NCBI GenBank assembly: GCA_900318465.1 | Contig: ONKQ01000012.1 | Span: 1-64,000, forward strand | Direction of reading: 5' to 3' | Origin: an uncultured Bacteroidales bacterium | GTDB lineage: Bacteria; Bacteroidota; Bacteroidia; Bacteroidales; F082 | DNA: 64,000 nt | In this document: positions 24,964 to 31,919 of the stretch, in pieces | How positions within the stretch are numbered: the stretch's first letter is position 1 | Layout of the letters: each line of letters starts with the position of its first letter | Notes under the pieces: generated by a model | Told to the model about the DNA's origin: nothing | Seen by the model: the letters and a program-made list of their open reading frames with translations, nothing else | The model's database searches: none | Made by a program: the position numbers and the translations under genes

Positions 24964-25018
24964 ATTATCACGTTTTTGGGATTATCACAAACTCCGAAAA
25001 TGCAAAGATAGGGATAAT
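24964..25018. promoter_or_regulatory. Candidate MarR operator
   Basis: ATTATCAC occurs twice as a direct repeat (24964-24971, 24981-24988), and an inverted GGATAAT follows at 25012-25018, together flanking the -7 box of the regulator gene. The arrangement suits autorepression but is not proven. Confidence 0.45.
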
Positions 25019-25028
25019 ATTGGAACAA
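25003..25028 (-). promoter_or_regulatory. Promoter of the MarR gene
   Basis: TATCTTTG (25003-25010, minus) with TTG at 25026-25028. Confidence 0.55.
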
Positions 25029-25048
25029 AGAACTAAAAGGCAGTTTTT

Positions 25049-26362
25049 TTATTCCGCCAAGTCGGAAAAGTAAGCTAACACGGAATACAACGGAATGTTC
25101 TCCATCCAGCCTTGGTCGGCGTAGGGCAGCATGGAGCAGCGCAGGGCTTTCAGGTGCTTGTCGGCATGATCGACATTCACGAAGCCGTTCAGCGACTTGC
25201 TTTTCGTGTTCTCCTCGGCCTTCACCTCAATCGGGATGATGCGCTCATCGGTCTGCATGAGGAAATCCACTTCCTGCGTCGAGTTGTCCTTGCTGAAATA
25301 GTAGAGCGGCAGGTCGCCAAGGGTTTTGAGTTGCTGAAACACATAGTTTTCGGAAAACGCGCCCTTGAACTCGACGAAAACCTTGTTGGCGATGACCATC
25401 AGCCGCGCCGGCGCGTTCGACATGGCACCGAGCAGCCCTACGTCGAGCAGATAGAGCTTGAAGGCCTCCGTGTCTTCATAGAACGACAACGGCATGGTGG
25501 GATTGAGGCAACGGCGCAGCTTCAGCACCAAACCAGCATCGACGAGCCATTGAATGGCCATCTCGAAGTCCTTGGCCCGCGCCCCCTTCCTGACCGCGCC
25601 ATAGACGAACTTCTTGTTTTCCTTGGCCAATTGCCCCGGAATGGAACTCCACACCAAGCGGATGCGTTGCGTTTCGCCGCCGGCGTGTTTGGCGAAGTCG
25701 CGCTCGTAAGTCTTCAATATCGACTTCTGGATTCGGCGCACCTTGGGCACGTCGTGGTCGGTGATGTAGCTCAGCACCGCCTCAGGCATCCCTCCTACAT
25801 AGAAGTATTGGCGGAGCAAGTCTTGAAGTTTGGTGTCCAAAGTGCGCAAAATGTCCCACTGTTTGGAGTTCAACACATCACAAAGTTGATCCTCGCCCAT
25901 CGCCCAAAGAAATTCCTCGAACGACATAGGGTAAAGGCTCAAAATATCGACCTTCCCGACGGGATAGGATTCACCCGTGCGACAACTGATGCCCAACAAC
26001 GAACCCGCCACCACCACATGCTGATCGCTGGCGTTTTCGCAGAAATACTTCAACGAGGTCAAGGCTCGCGGGGCTTCTTGTATCTCATCTATAAAAAGGA
26101 GCGTTTTCCCAGCATTTATGCTTTGGTTGGTAAAAGCCTCGATAGCACGCAAGATTCTTTCCATGTCAAAATCCTGCAAGAAAAGAGTCTTCATAAAATC
26201 GTTGTTGTCGCAATTGAGATAAATCAAGTTCTCATACTCCGACATTCCGAACTCTTTTAGGATAAAGGTTTTTCCCACCTGTCTGGCACCCTCCAAAACA
26301 AGGGGTTTTCTTCCTTGTGAATTTTTCCACTTCACTAAATCATTGATAATTCTACGCTTCAT
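25049..26362 (-). CDS. AAA-family ATPase with C-terminal DUF4143
   Basis: 437 residues. A Walker A (EGARQVGKTFIL) near residue 25, Walker B (LLFIDEIQEAP) and sensor-like AGSLLG belong to the AAA_14 domain. The C-terminal DUF4143 holds the nuclease-like EVDFLMQTDERIIPIEVKAE. The family is widespread and often duplicated in Bacteroidales genomes; the function is not established, though restriction-like or TA-related roles have been suggested. It is preceded by a 33-bp tandem array. Confidence 0.9.
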   Translation of the reverse strand: MKRRIINDLVKWKNSQGRKPLVLEGARQVGKTFILKEFGMSEYENLIYLNCDNNDFMKTLFLQDFDMERILRAIEAFTNQSINAGKTLLFIDEIQEAPRALTSLKYFCENASDQHVVVAGSLLGISCRTGESYPVGKVDILSLYPMSFEEFLWAMGEDQLCDVLNSKQWDILRTLDTKLQDLLRQYFYVGGMPEAVLSYITDHDVPKVRRIQKSILKTYERDFAKHAGGETQRIRLVWSSIPGQLAKENKKFVYGAVRKGARAKDFEMAIQWLVDAGLVLKLRRCLNPTMPLSFYEDTEAFKLYLLDVGLLGAMSNAPARLMVIANKVFVEFKGAFSENYVFQQLKTLGDLPLYYFSKDNSTQEVDFLMQTDERIIPIEVKAEENTKSKSLNGFVNVDHADKHLKALRCSMLPYADQGWMENIPLYSVLAYFSDLAE

Positions 26363-26387
26363 TTTCCATTGATTTTAGATTTCGATG

Positions 26388-26416
26388 CAAAAATACTAAA
26401 TTTTAGACACATACAA
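26388..26416 (-). promoter_or_regulatory. Promoter of the AAA/DUF4143 gene
   Basis: TATTTTTG (26388-26395, minus) with TTG at 26414-26416 (18-nt spacer). The 33-bp array begins just upstream, at 26441. Confidence 0.55.
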
Positions 26417-26440
26417 CAGATTTGAACAAAAATTTTAGGG

Positions 26441-26869
26441 AATATTTGGAAAATCTATACATTTTTATTGCGGAATATTCGGCAAATCACTACACTTTTC
26501 TTGGGGAATATTCAGCAAATTACTACATTTTTATTGGGGAATATTCGACAAATCACTACACTTTTATTGGTGAATATTCAGCAACTTACCACACTTTTCT
26601 TGGGGAATATTCAGCAACTTACCACACTTTTCTTGGGGATTATTTGGCAATTTACCACACTTTTCTTGGGGAATATTCGGCAAATCACTGCACTTTTATT
26701 GTGGAATATTCGGCAAATCACTACACTTTTCTTGAGGAATATTCAGCAACTTACCACACTTTTCTTGGGGAATATTCGGCAAATCACTACACTTTTCTTG
26801 AGGAATATTCAGCAACTTACCACACTTTTCTTGGGGAATATTCGACAAATCAATACACTTTTCTTGGGG
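26441..26869. repeat. Tandem array of 13 x 33-bp units
   Basis: Thirteen contiguous 33-bp units fill this stretch exactly. Each starts AATATTC and usually ends CTTTTCTTGGGG, so a GAATATTC palindrome recurs every 33 bp at most junctions. Two main variants (CGGCAAATCACTACAC and CAGCAACTTACCACAC) alternate toward the right end, a 66-bp higher-order period. There are no unique spacers, so this is not a CRISPR. Two plus frames are open throughout but lack an ATG, so I treat it as non-coding. It lies between the stop of the serine palmitoyltransferase gene and the promoter of the AAA gene and explains most of the 565-bp gap at 26363-26927. Confidence 0.85.
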
Positions 26870-26879
26870 AATAACAAGA

Positions 26880-26906
26880 AAGGGCCACTCAATTGGAGCA
26901 GCCCTT
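26880..26906 (-). terminator. Terminator of the serine palmitoyltransferase gene
   Basis: On the minus strand AAGGGCTGCTC pairs with GAGTGGCCCTT around CAATT (11 bp with two wobbles) and is followed by TCTTGTTATT, 22 nt past the stop. Confidence 0.7.
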
Positions 26907-26927
26907 CCATATTGGTTTTAAAAACGC

Positions 26928-28187
26928 CTACTCAATCCTCATATTCGGCACTTCGGTACCATCATAGAATCCTTTATCAAGTTTTTCCTTCACCTCCTTG
27001 AAGGCATTCAATGTGTAGTTCACATCGTCCATCGTGTGGGCTGCAGTCGGGATGATGCGGAAGATAATCATACCTTTGGGAATGACCGGATAAGTGATGA
27101 CCGAGCAGAAAATCCTATAGTTTTCGCGCAAGTCCATAGCGATGTTGGTGGCCTGAACCACGTCACCCTGCACATGAACCGGTGTGACGCAAGCCTCGGC
27201 GGGACCGATATCGAAGCCCAAGTCGCGGAAGCCCTGCTGCAAGGCGCGAGTCACCTTCCACAGCTGGGCACGCAAGGCATCACCTTCGGCACTGCGAATG
27301 ATTTCCAAACGCTTCTCGCAACCTTCCACGATGGCCAAAGGCAAACTCTTGGCATACATCTGGGAACGCATATTATAACGCAAAAACTCTATCACATACT
27401 TCGGGCCTGCCACAAAGCCACCAATAATGGCCATTGCCTTGGCGTAGGCACCAATGTAAATGTCGATGTCGTCCATCACGCCGAAATGCTCCGACGTGCC
27501 GCGCCCGTTGGGACCCATCACGCCGAAGCCGTGGGCATCGTCGATGAGGATGCGGAAGCTGTATTTCTTCTTCAGCGCCACGATGCCGGCGAGATCGCCA
27601 AGAGCACCTGTCATACCATACACGCCCTCTGTGATGACGAGGATACCACCGCCCGTTTTTGCCACCACATCCGTGGCGACCTTCAGTTTCTTCTCAAGAT
27701 CTTCCATATTGTTGTGGCGGTATTTGTACTTGTTGCCGATGTGGAGGCGGATGCCGTCGAGCAGGCAGGCGTGAGCCTCGTTATCGTAAACAATCACGTC
27801 GTGAGGATTGACCAAAGTGTCGATGGTTGACACAATACCCTGATAACCAAAGTTAAAGAGATAGGCGGCTTCTTTCTTCTCGAAATCAGCCAGTTCCTTC
27901 TCGAAATGCTCGTGCATACGGGTATGGCCCGTCATCATACGGGCACCCATCGGGGCGGCAAGGCCGTATTTTGCGGCGGCTTCGGCATCCACGCGGCGAA
28001 TTTCGGGGTGGTTGGCCAAGCCCAAATAGTTGTTCAAGCTCCAGCAGAGCACTTCCCTGCCGTTGAAGGTCATACGCGGCCCCATCTCGCCCTCCAAGCG
28101 CGGGAATGCGAAATAACCATCGGCACGTTCACGGTACTGCCCAATCGGGCCACCGGAATCCTTTGATATTCTTTCGAAAATGTCCAT
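26928..28187 (-). CDS. spt: Serine palmitoyltransferase (PLP-dependent, sphingolipid synthesis)
   Basis: 419 residues from the ATG at 28187; upstream in-frame residues derive from a GTTGAATT-type repeat and are rejected. The alpha-oxoamine synthase fold is clear: NNYLGLANHPE, GHTRMHEHFEKELADF, IDDAHGFGVMGPNGRG and GAYAKAMAIIGGF, with the PLP lysine near residue 247. Known: in Bacteroidota this enzyme condenses serine with an acyl-CoA to give 3-ketosphinganine. A reductase is encoded divergently next to it, strengthening the assignment over AKB ligase or other family members. Confidence 0.85.
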   Translation of the reverse strand: MDIFERISKDSGGPIGQYRERADGYFAFPRLEGEMGPRMTFNGREVLCWSLNNYLGLANHPEIRRVDAEAAAKYGLAAPMGARMMTGHTRMHEHFEKELADFEKKEAAYLFNFGYQGIVSTIDTLVNPHDVIVYDNEAHACLLDGIRLHIGNKYKYRHNNMEDLEKKLKVATDVVAKTGGGILVITEGVYGMTGALGDLAGIVALKKKYSFRILIDDAHGFGVMGPNGRGTSEHFGVMDDIDIYIGAYAKAMAIIGGFVAGPKYVIEFLRYNMRSQMYAKSLPLAIVEGCEKRLEIIRSAEGDALRAQLWKVTRALQQGFRDLGFDIGPAEACVTPVHVQGDVVQATNIAMDLRENYRIFCSVITYPVIPKGMIIFRIIPTAAHTMDDVNYTLNAFKEVKEKLDKGFYDGTEVPNMRIE

Positions 28188-28194
28188 TTTGTAT

Positions 28195-28245
28195 TGTTGA
28201 TTGTTGATTGTTGATTGTTGAACTGTTGAATTGTTGAATTGTTGT
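28195..28245. repeat. GATTGTTGATTGTTGAA-type tandem repeat
   Basis: Short units GATTGTT and GAATTGTT are repeated in the leader of the serine palmitoyltransferase gene, just upstream of the start codon at 28187. The units keep a minus-strand frame open, giving a spurious N-terminal extension. Confidence 0.75.
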
Positions 28246-28287
28246 AGAGGCATAATGCCTTGCGTCTCCCTACAAATTACGAAGCCA

Positions 28288-28317
28288 CAAAATTAGTAAA
28301 TATATTGATTATCCCAA
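28288..28317 (-). promoter_or_regulatory. Promoter of spt
   Basis: TAATTTTG (28288-28295, minus) with TTG at 28315-28317 (19-nt spacer). It is back-to-back with the SDR promoter, giving about a 100-nt leader that contains the tandem repeat. Confidence 0.55.
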
Positions 28318-28334
28318 CGTGAAGGAATTATTTT

Positions 28335-28342
28335 TAATTTTG
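28335..28342 (+). promoter_or_regulatory. -7 box of the SDR/VOC unit
   Basis: TAATTTTG, the same -7 sequence as the divergent spt promoter, about 115 nt before the SDR start. Confidence 0.5.
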
Positions 28343-28401
28343 CGGCCTGCAAGCGTGAGGTGCCCGACCGTGCCTCGCCCAGAGGGCGAAACATCCCGTA
28401 A

Positions 28402-28421
28402 CCACGGGTCGCGACCCGTGG
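28402..28421. repeat. 20-nt perfect palindrome in the SDR leader
   Basis: CCACGGGTCGCGACCCGTGG is nested inside weaker GAGGTGC/GCACCTC arms (about 28358-28430). The whole leader could fold into a long hairpin; it may be an interspersed palindrome or a regulatory structure. Confidence 0.65.
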
Positions 28422-28455
28422 CAGCACCTCGGCAAGCAGAACAAAAACATAGAAT

Positions 28456-29247
28456 ATGCTCAACCTCAAAAACAAAACGGCACTCATCACCGGCGGCGGC
28501 ACCGGCATCGGGCGCAGCATCGCGCTCCACTTGGCGCAAGAGGGCTGCAACCTCGTCCTAACTGGACTGGGCATCAGCGACTTGGAAGCCGCCAAAGCCG
28601 AGTGCGAAAAATACGGCGTGCGCGCATACGCCACCGAAACACAATTGGACGACTACGCCTCCATCGACCTACTTTATGACTATGTGGTTTCCAATGGATT
28701 AAGTATCGACCTCTTCGTGCTCAACGCAGGCATCTCGCAGCGCGAAAAAGCCTTGGACACCGACATCAGCGTGGACGAAAAAATCCTGAAAATCGACTTC
28801 CTCAGCGGTGTGTATCTTGTCAAAAAGTTCAAGGAGATGATCATGGCGAAGGAGCATGTTCAATTCAGCGTAACCACTTCCCTATCAGGACTTTTTGGCT
28901 TCCCGTTGCGCTCGGCCTATTGCGCGGCGAAACACGCCTTGTTCGGGTTCTACGAGTCGCTGGAGCTGGAATACGACAACATCGGCGTGACCTTCCTCAT
29001 CCCCGGGCGCATCAACACGCAAATCAGCAAGAGCGCGCTCCACGGCGACGGCACCGCCCACGCCAAGATGGACGCGGGTCAAGCCAACGGCCTCGATGTG
29101 GACAAATGCGGCAAAATCGCCGTCCGCGCCATCAAGCGACAGAAACACAGAAAATTAATTGGACGAACAGAACTTTTGATGGCGCATATCCATAAATATT
29201 GCTTACCTTTGTATTATAAACTATCGAGAAAAATATCAGCAACGTAA
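28456..29247 (+). CDS. Short-chain dehydrogenase, candidate 3-ketosphinganine reductase
   Basis: 263 residues with the classical SDR layout: TGGGTGIG nucleotide site (12-19), NAG (near 93), catalytic Ser in TSLSGLFG and YCAAK (Tyr near 155, Lys near 159). The C-terminus (HKYCLPLYYKLSRK) is basic and may contact the membrane. It is divergent from serine palmitoyltransferase, so reduction of its product 3-ketosphinganine to sphinganine is the natural inference. The fold alone would allow other ketone substrates. Confidence 0.8.
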   Translation: MLNLKNKTALITGGGTGIGRSIALHLAQEGCNLVLTGLGISDLEAAKAECEKYGVRAYATETQLDDYASIDLLYDYVVSNGLSIDLFVLNAGISQREKALDTDISVDEKILKIDFLSGVYLVKKFKEMIMAKEHVQFSVTTSLSGLFGFPLRSAYCAAKHALFGFYESLELEYDNIGVTFLIPGRINTQISKSALHGDGTAHAKMDAGQANGLDVDKCGKIAVRAIKRQKHRKLIGRTELLMAHIHKYCLPLYYKLSRKISAT

Positions 29248-29359
29248 AGCTGTAAGCCATAAGCAGTCAGCTATAAGCATGGCCGAACCAAGGCTGAAAA
29301 CTGACCGCTAAAGGCAAATCTTGAAATTAGAAATCTGAAATCTTGAAATAACACATACA
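29248..29359. repeat. Intergenic short repeats between SDR and VOC genes
   Basis: No gene is seen. It carries AAGCAGTCAGCTATAAGC-like units (29255-29300) and TTGAAATTAGAAATCTGAAATC-like units (29318-29350), both families recurring elsewhere in the window. Confidence 0.55.
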
Positions 29360-30427
29360 ATGAAATCAAAAGTTATCTGCGGCATACAGCAAGTGGGCAT
29401 CGGCGTGAGCGACTTCGTCGAGGCCTGGAAATGGTATTACGACCAATTCGGATTTGAAATCAAAATCGTTGACGACGAGGGCGTTGCAGAACGAATGTTG
29501 CCCTACACCGGCGGCAAGCCCCAACCGCGCCGATCGGGCATCGCTGTCAACATCCGTGGCGGCGGAGGCTTCGAGATTTGGCAGCCCAAAGGCCGCCCAC
29601 TCAACTACCTAAAAGAACCCGTCAAACTCGGCGATTTGGGCATCCTCATCGCCAAGGTGAAATGCCCCGACATTGACAAGGCCTACAGCACCTTTATTAA
29701 TAACGGAGCGGACATCATCAGCAAACTCACCGTTTCCCCTTGGGGACAGTGGCATTTCTTGATGAAAGACCCTTACGGCAACCTTTTCCAAATCGAGCAG
29801 GACGGTTATGTCTTCGTCGATGAGGACTTACCGACCGGCGGTGCCAATGGCGTCATCATCGGCGTGAGCGATATGGACAAGTCGCTTCCCTTCTACACGC
29901 AACTTCTTGACTACGACAAAATTGTCTTTGACCAAACGGATGTTTTCAATGATTTTGAAAGTCTGCCCGGAGGTGAAAAGAAGTTGCGCCGTGTCGTCCT
30001 CGAGCGCTCCAAGCCCATTGAAGGGCCATTGTGCAAGATTATGGGCACCTCGCATCTCGAACTCATCCAAGCCGTTGATGGGCCGGGCAAGAAACTCTAC
30101 GAAGGACGCTTTTGGGGCGACCCAGGCTACATCCACCTCTGCTTCGACGTGCGCCACATGGAGGCCGTTAAGACACAAGCTGAAGCGATGGGGCATCCTT
30201 TCGTGTGCGACAGCGGTGCCGACTTCGGCATGGGCGACGCCAATGGGCATTTCACTTACGTGGAAGACCCCGACGGCACCCTCATCGAGTTCGTCGAAAC
30301 CTTCAAAATCCCGATTGCCAAGAAGTTCGGCCTCTACCTCAACCTCGCCAACAAGGACGACCACAAGCCCTTGGGCATCCTCAAGCTGCTACAGTTCGCC
30401 AAGGTCAAGAGAGAGAGCATCAAATAA
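29360..30427 (+). CDS. Two-module VOC-family protein, resembling dioxygenases
   Basis: 355 residues forming two vicinal-oxygen-chelate modules (about 5-155 and 158-315) plus a C-terminal tail. The size and tandem architecture recall 4-hydroxyphenylpyruvate dioxygenase, but the first module lacks the usual metal-binding His (QVGIGVSD). The second module offers SHLELIQ, YIHLCFDV and LIEFVET as possible ligands. It follows the SDR gene in the same direction, 112 bp apart, and is closed by a strong terminator. A link to sphingolipid metabolism is only by position; the reaction is unknown. Confidence 0.75.
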   Translation: MKSKVICGIQQVGIGVSDFVEAWKWYYDQFGFEIKIVDDEGVAERMLPYTGGKPQPRRSGIAVNIRGGGGFEIWQPKGRPLNYLKEPVKLGDLGILIAKVKCPDIDKAYSTFINNGADIISKLTVSPWGQWHFLMKDPYGNLFQIEQDGYVFVDEDLPTGGANGVIIGVSDMDKSLPFYTQLLDYDKIVFDQTDVFNDFESLPGGEKKLRRVVLERSKPIEGPLCKIMGTSHLELIQAVDGPGKKLYEGRFWGDPGYIHLCFDVRHMEAVKTQAEAMGHPFVCDSGADFGMGDANGHFTYVEDPDGTLIEFVETFKIPIAKKFGLYLNLANKDDHKPLGILKLLQFAKVKRESIK

Positions 30428-30428
30428 A

Positions 30429-30457
30429 AATCAGCCAACCCTACGGGTTGGCTGATT
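30429..30457. terminator. Bidirectional terminator between VOC and Skp-like genes
   Basis: Perfect 13-bp stem (AATCAGCCAACCC / GGGTTGGCTGATT) with a TAC loop, 1 nt past the VOC stop. The minus-strand side continues into TTTTATTTG, so it also ends the convergent Skp/BamA operon. Confidence 0.85.
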
Positions 30458-30500
30458 CTGCGTTTTCAACGCTAACAAAAAATGAAAAACTCAAAAATCT

Positions 30501-31016
30501 TTACTTGATTCCTAATTTAGCTTTCACGTCCTTGGTGCAATCAACGGCATCGTCGCCCACATAGACGGCGGCACCCGTGGCCAAGTCGAGGACGTAGGTG
30601 TAGCCCTTCTCCTTGCCCACCGTGTTGATGGCATTCTGGATCTTATCGAGGATGGGCTTCAGCAATTCGGCACGCTTGGCCTCAAACTCGCTCTCGGCAT
30701 TGGCTTGGAACTGCTGGATGCGGTTCTGCAAGTCAACGATTTCCTTCTCTTTCGACTGCTTCACCAGATTCGACATCGTGGCTTGGTTGGCCTCGTAGTC
30801 CTGCATCTTGTTCTGATACTCAGTGGCCATCGTTTGCAACTGGCTCTGCAACTCAGTGTAATAGTTTTCCATCGATTTCTCGGCAGTCGTCCTCTCAGGC
30901 ATGGCCTCAAGAATTTCAGCCGTGTTGACATGTGCAATCTTCACTTGGGCTTGGGTCATGCCGCTCATCACGAAGAGGGCGATACCCAAAAACATAACTT
31001 TGAACAAATTCTTCAT
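30501..31016 (-). CDS. OmpH/Skp-family periplasmic chaperone (first of two)
   Basis: 171 residues: signal peptide (KVMFLGIALFVMSGMTQA-Q) and the Skp fold, a beta start VKIAHVNTAEILEAMPE, a long charged coiled-coil hairpin (about 45-120) and a return strand YTYVLDLATGAAVYVG. Known: these chaperones escort unfolded outer-membrane proteins to BamA. It is third in the bamA-skp-skp order and ends the long leftward operon at the 30429 terminator. Confidence 0.88.
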   Translation of the reverse strand: MKNLFKVMFLGIALFVMSGMTQAQVKIAHVNTAEILEAMPERTTAEKSMENYYTELQSQLQTMATEYQNKMQDYEANQATMSNLVKQSKEKEIVDLQNRIQQFQANAESEFEAKRAELLKPILDKIQNAINTVGKEKGYTYVLDLATGAAVYVGDDAVDCTKDVKAKLGIK

Positions 31017-31068
31017 TATTCTATTGGTTTTTAATAATTTAACTCGTAATTTTATGCCAATTAGGGTG

Positions 31069-31076
31069 CAAAGATA
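31069..31076 (-). promoter_or_regulatory. -7 box before the distal Skp-like gene
   Basis: TATCTTTG on the minus strand, 53 nt upstream of the ATG at 31016. It suggests an internal promoter within the bamA-skp-skp run. Confidence 0.5.
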
Positions 31077-31109
31077 GGAATAATTTGCTTTGGTCAGCCT
31101 AAAACGCCT

Positions 31110-31793
31110 TTATTTTTTGCCCTTTGATTCGGGGGTGTTGCCTGTCGTGCCTGTCGAAATCGACTTGCCACTTGGCCTGTTTCCTCCGCTGTTGCTTGTT
31201 CCGCCCACGTTGGAAGTGGCATTGGCTTTCTTACGGTCCTCGCGGCGCACGGTCTGCATGACGTTGCCAAGTTGGTCGAGCACGTCGTCGCTGACATCGT
31301 TCTTGTCGCTGGCCCACAGGATGGAAGTCCCCGAAGCCATATCAAGGATGAAGCCATAGTTTTTGGTCTGAGCCAGTTCTTGCATGGCCGTATAAATCTT
31401 CTCCTGAATGGGTTGAATCAGTTCGGTACGCTTCTGGTAGAGCTGTCCCTCTGAGCCGAAGTATTGCATTTGCAAGTTCTTGGCTTCCTGTTCCTTGGCG
31501 ATGATGGCCTGTTCGCGGGCGCGTTTTTGGTCTTCGGAGAGGAGCAGCATCTCAGTCTGATACTTGCTGTACATCTCCTCCACCTTGTCGTAGATGGCCT
31601 TCACTTCGCCTTGCCATCTGGCTGACAGGGCGTTGAGTTCTTCTTGAGCGTCGCCATACTCAGGGATGTTCGCCATGATGTATTCCGAATCGACGTAAAC
31701 AATCTTTTGCGAGCCACCCATCAGTTGGGCTTGGGCGCTCATCATGCCGCATAGCAATGCTGCGGTCAGGGCTAAAGTTTTCAGTGCTTTCAT
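31110..31793 (-). CDS. OmpH/Skp-family periplasmic chaperone (second copy, longer)
   Basis: 227 residues from the ATG at 31793, which opens the signal peptide (MKALKTLALTAALLCGMMSA). It has the same beta/coiled-coil plan as its neighbour (KIVYVDSEYIMANIPEY, then NYGFILDMASGTSILWA) plus a low-complexity Gly/Ser/Lys-rich C-terminal tail of about 50 residues. Tandem skp genes behind bamA are normal in Bacteroidota. The tail is not shared by the sister copy. Confidence 0.86.
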   Translation of the reverse strand: MKALKTLALTAALLCGMMSAQAQLMGGSQKIVYVDSEYIMANIPEYGDAQEELNALSARWQGEVKAIYDKVEEMYSKYQTEMLLLSEDQKRAREQAIIAKEQEAKNLQMQYFGSEGQLYQKRTELIQPIQEKIYTAMQELAQTKNYGFILDMASGTSILWASDKNDVSDDVLDQLGNVMQTVRREDRKKANATSNVGGTSNSGGNRPSGKSISTGTTGNTPESKGKK

Positions 31794-31855
31794 TGTATTA
31801 TGGTGTTTTCTGTTTGTTTGCTTCTTCTTACAATAATCGTTCCATTTTTTTTCAG

Positions 31856-31918
31856 ACGCGAGACTGCGGGACTTCGAGACTTCGAGACTCATTCTTCATT
31901 CAGCATTCCACATTCCGC
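31856..31918. repeat. Intergenic short repeats between bamA and skp
   Basis: GACTGCGGGACTTCGAGACTTCGAGACT-type units are followed by CATTCAGCATTCCACATTCCGCATT units ending just before the bamA stop. Both families recur elsewhere in this window. Confidence 0.7.
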
Positions 31919-31919
31919 A

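Noticed and set aside
26441-26869. CRISPR array
   Set aside because: Units are contiguous and near-identical, with no unique spacers and no cas genes nearby.
26422-26874. A 150-residue repeat protein (EYSANHYTFLG units) on the plus strand
   Set aside because: It begins with TTG, has no signal or ATG, and a second frame is equally open. Both follow from 33-bp units (a multiple of three) lacking stops.
28188-28253. N-terminal extension of serine palmitoyltransferase
   Set aside because: Those codons are a GATTGTTGAA-type tandem repeat and are not family-like.
29360-30427. Genuine 4-hydroxyphenylpyruvate dioxygenase
   Set aside because: Module layout is similar, but the first-module metal His is missing and no tyrosine-degradation genes are near.
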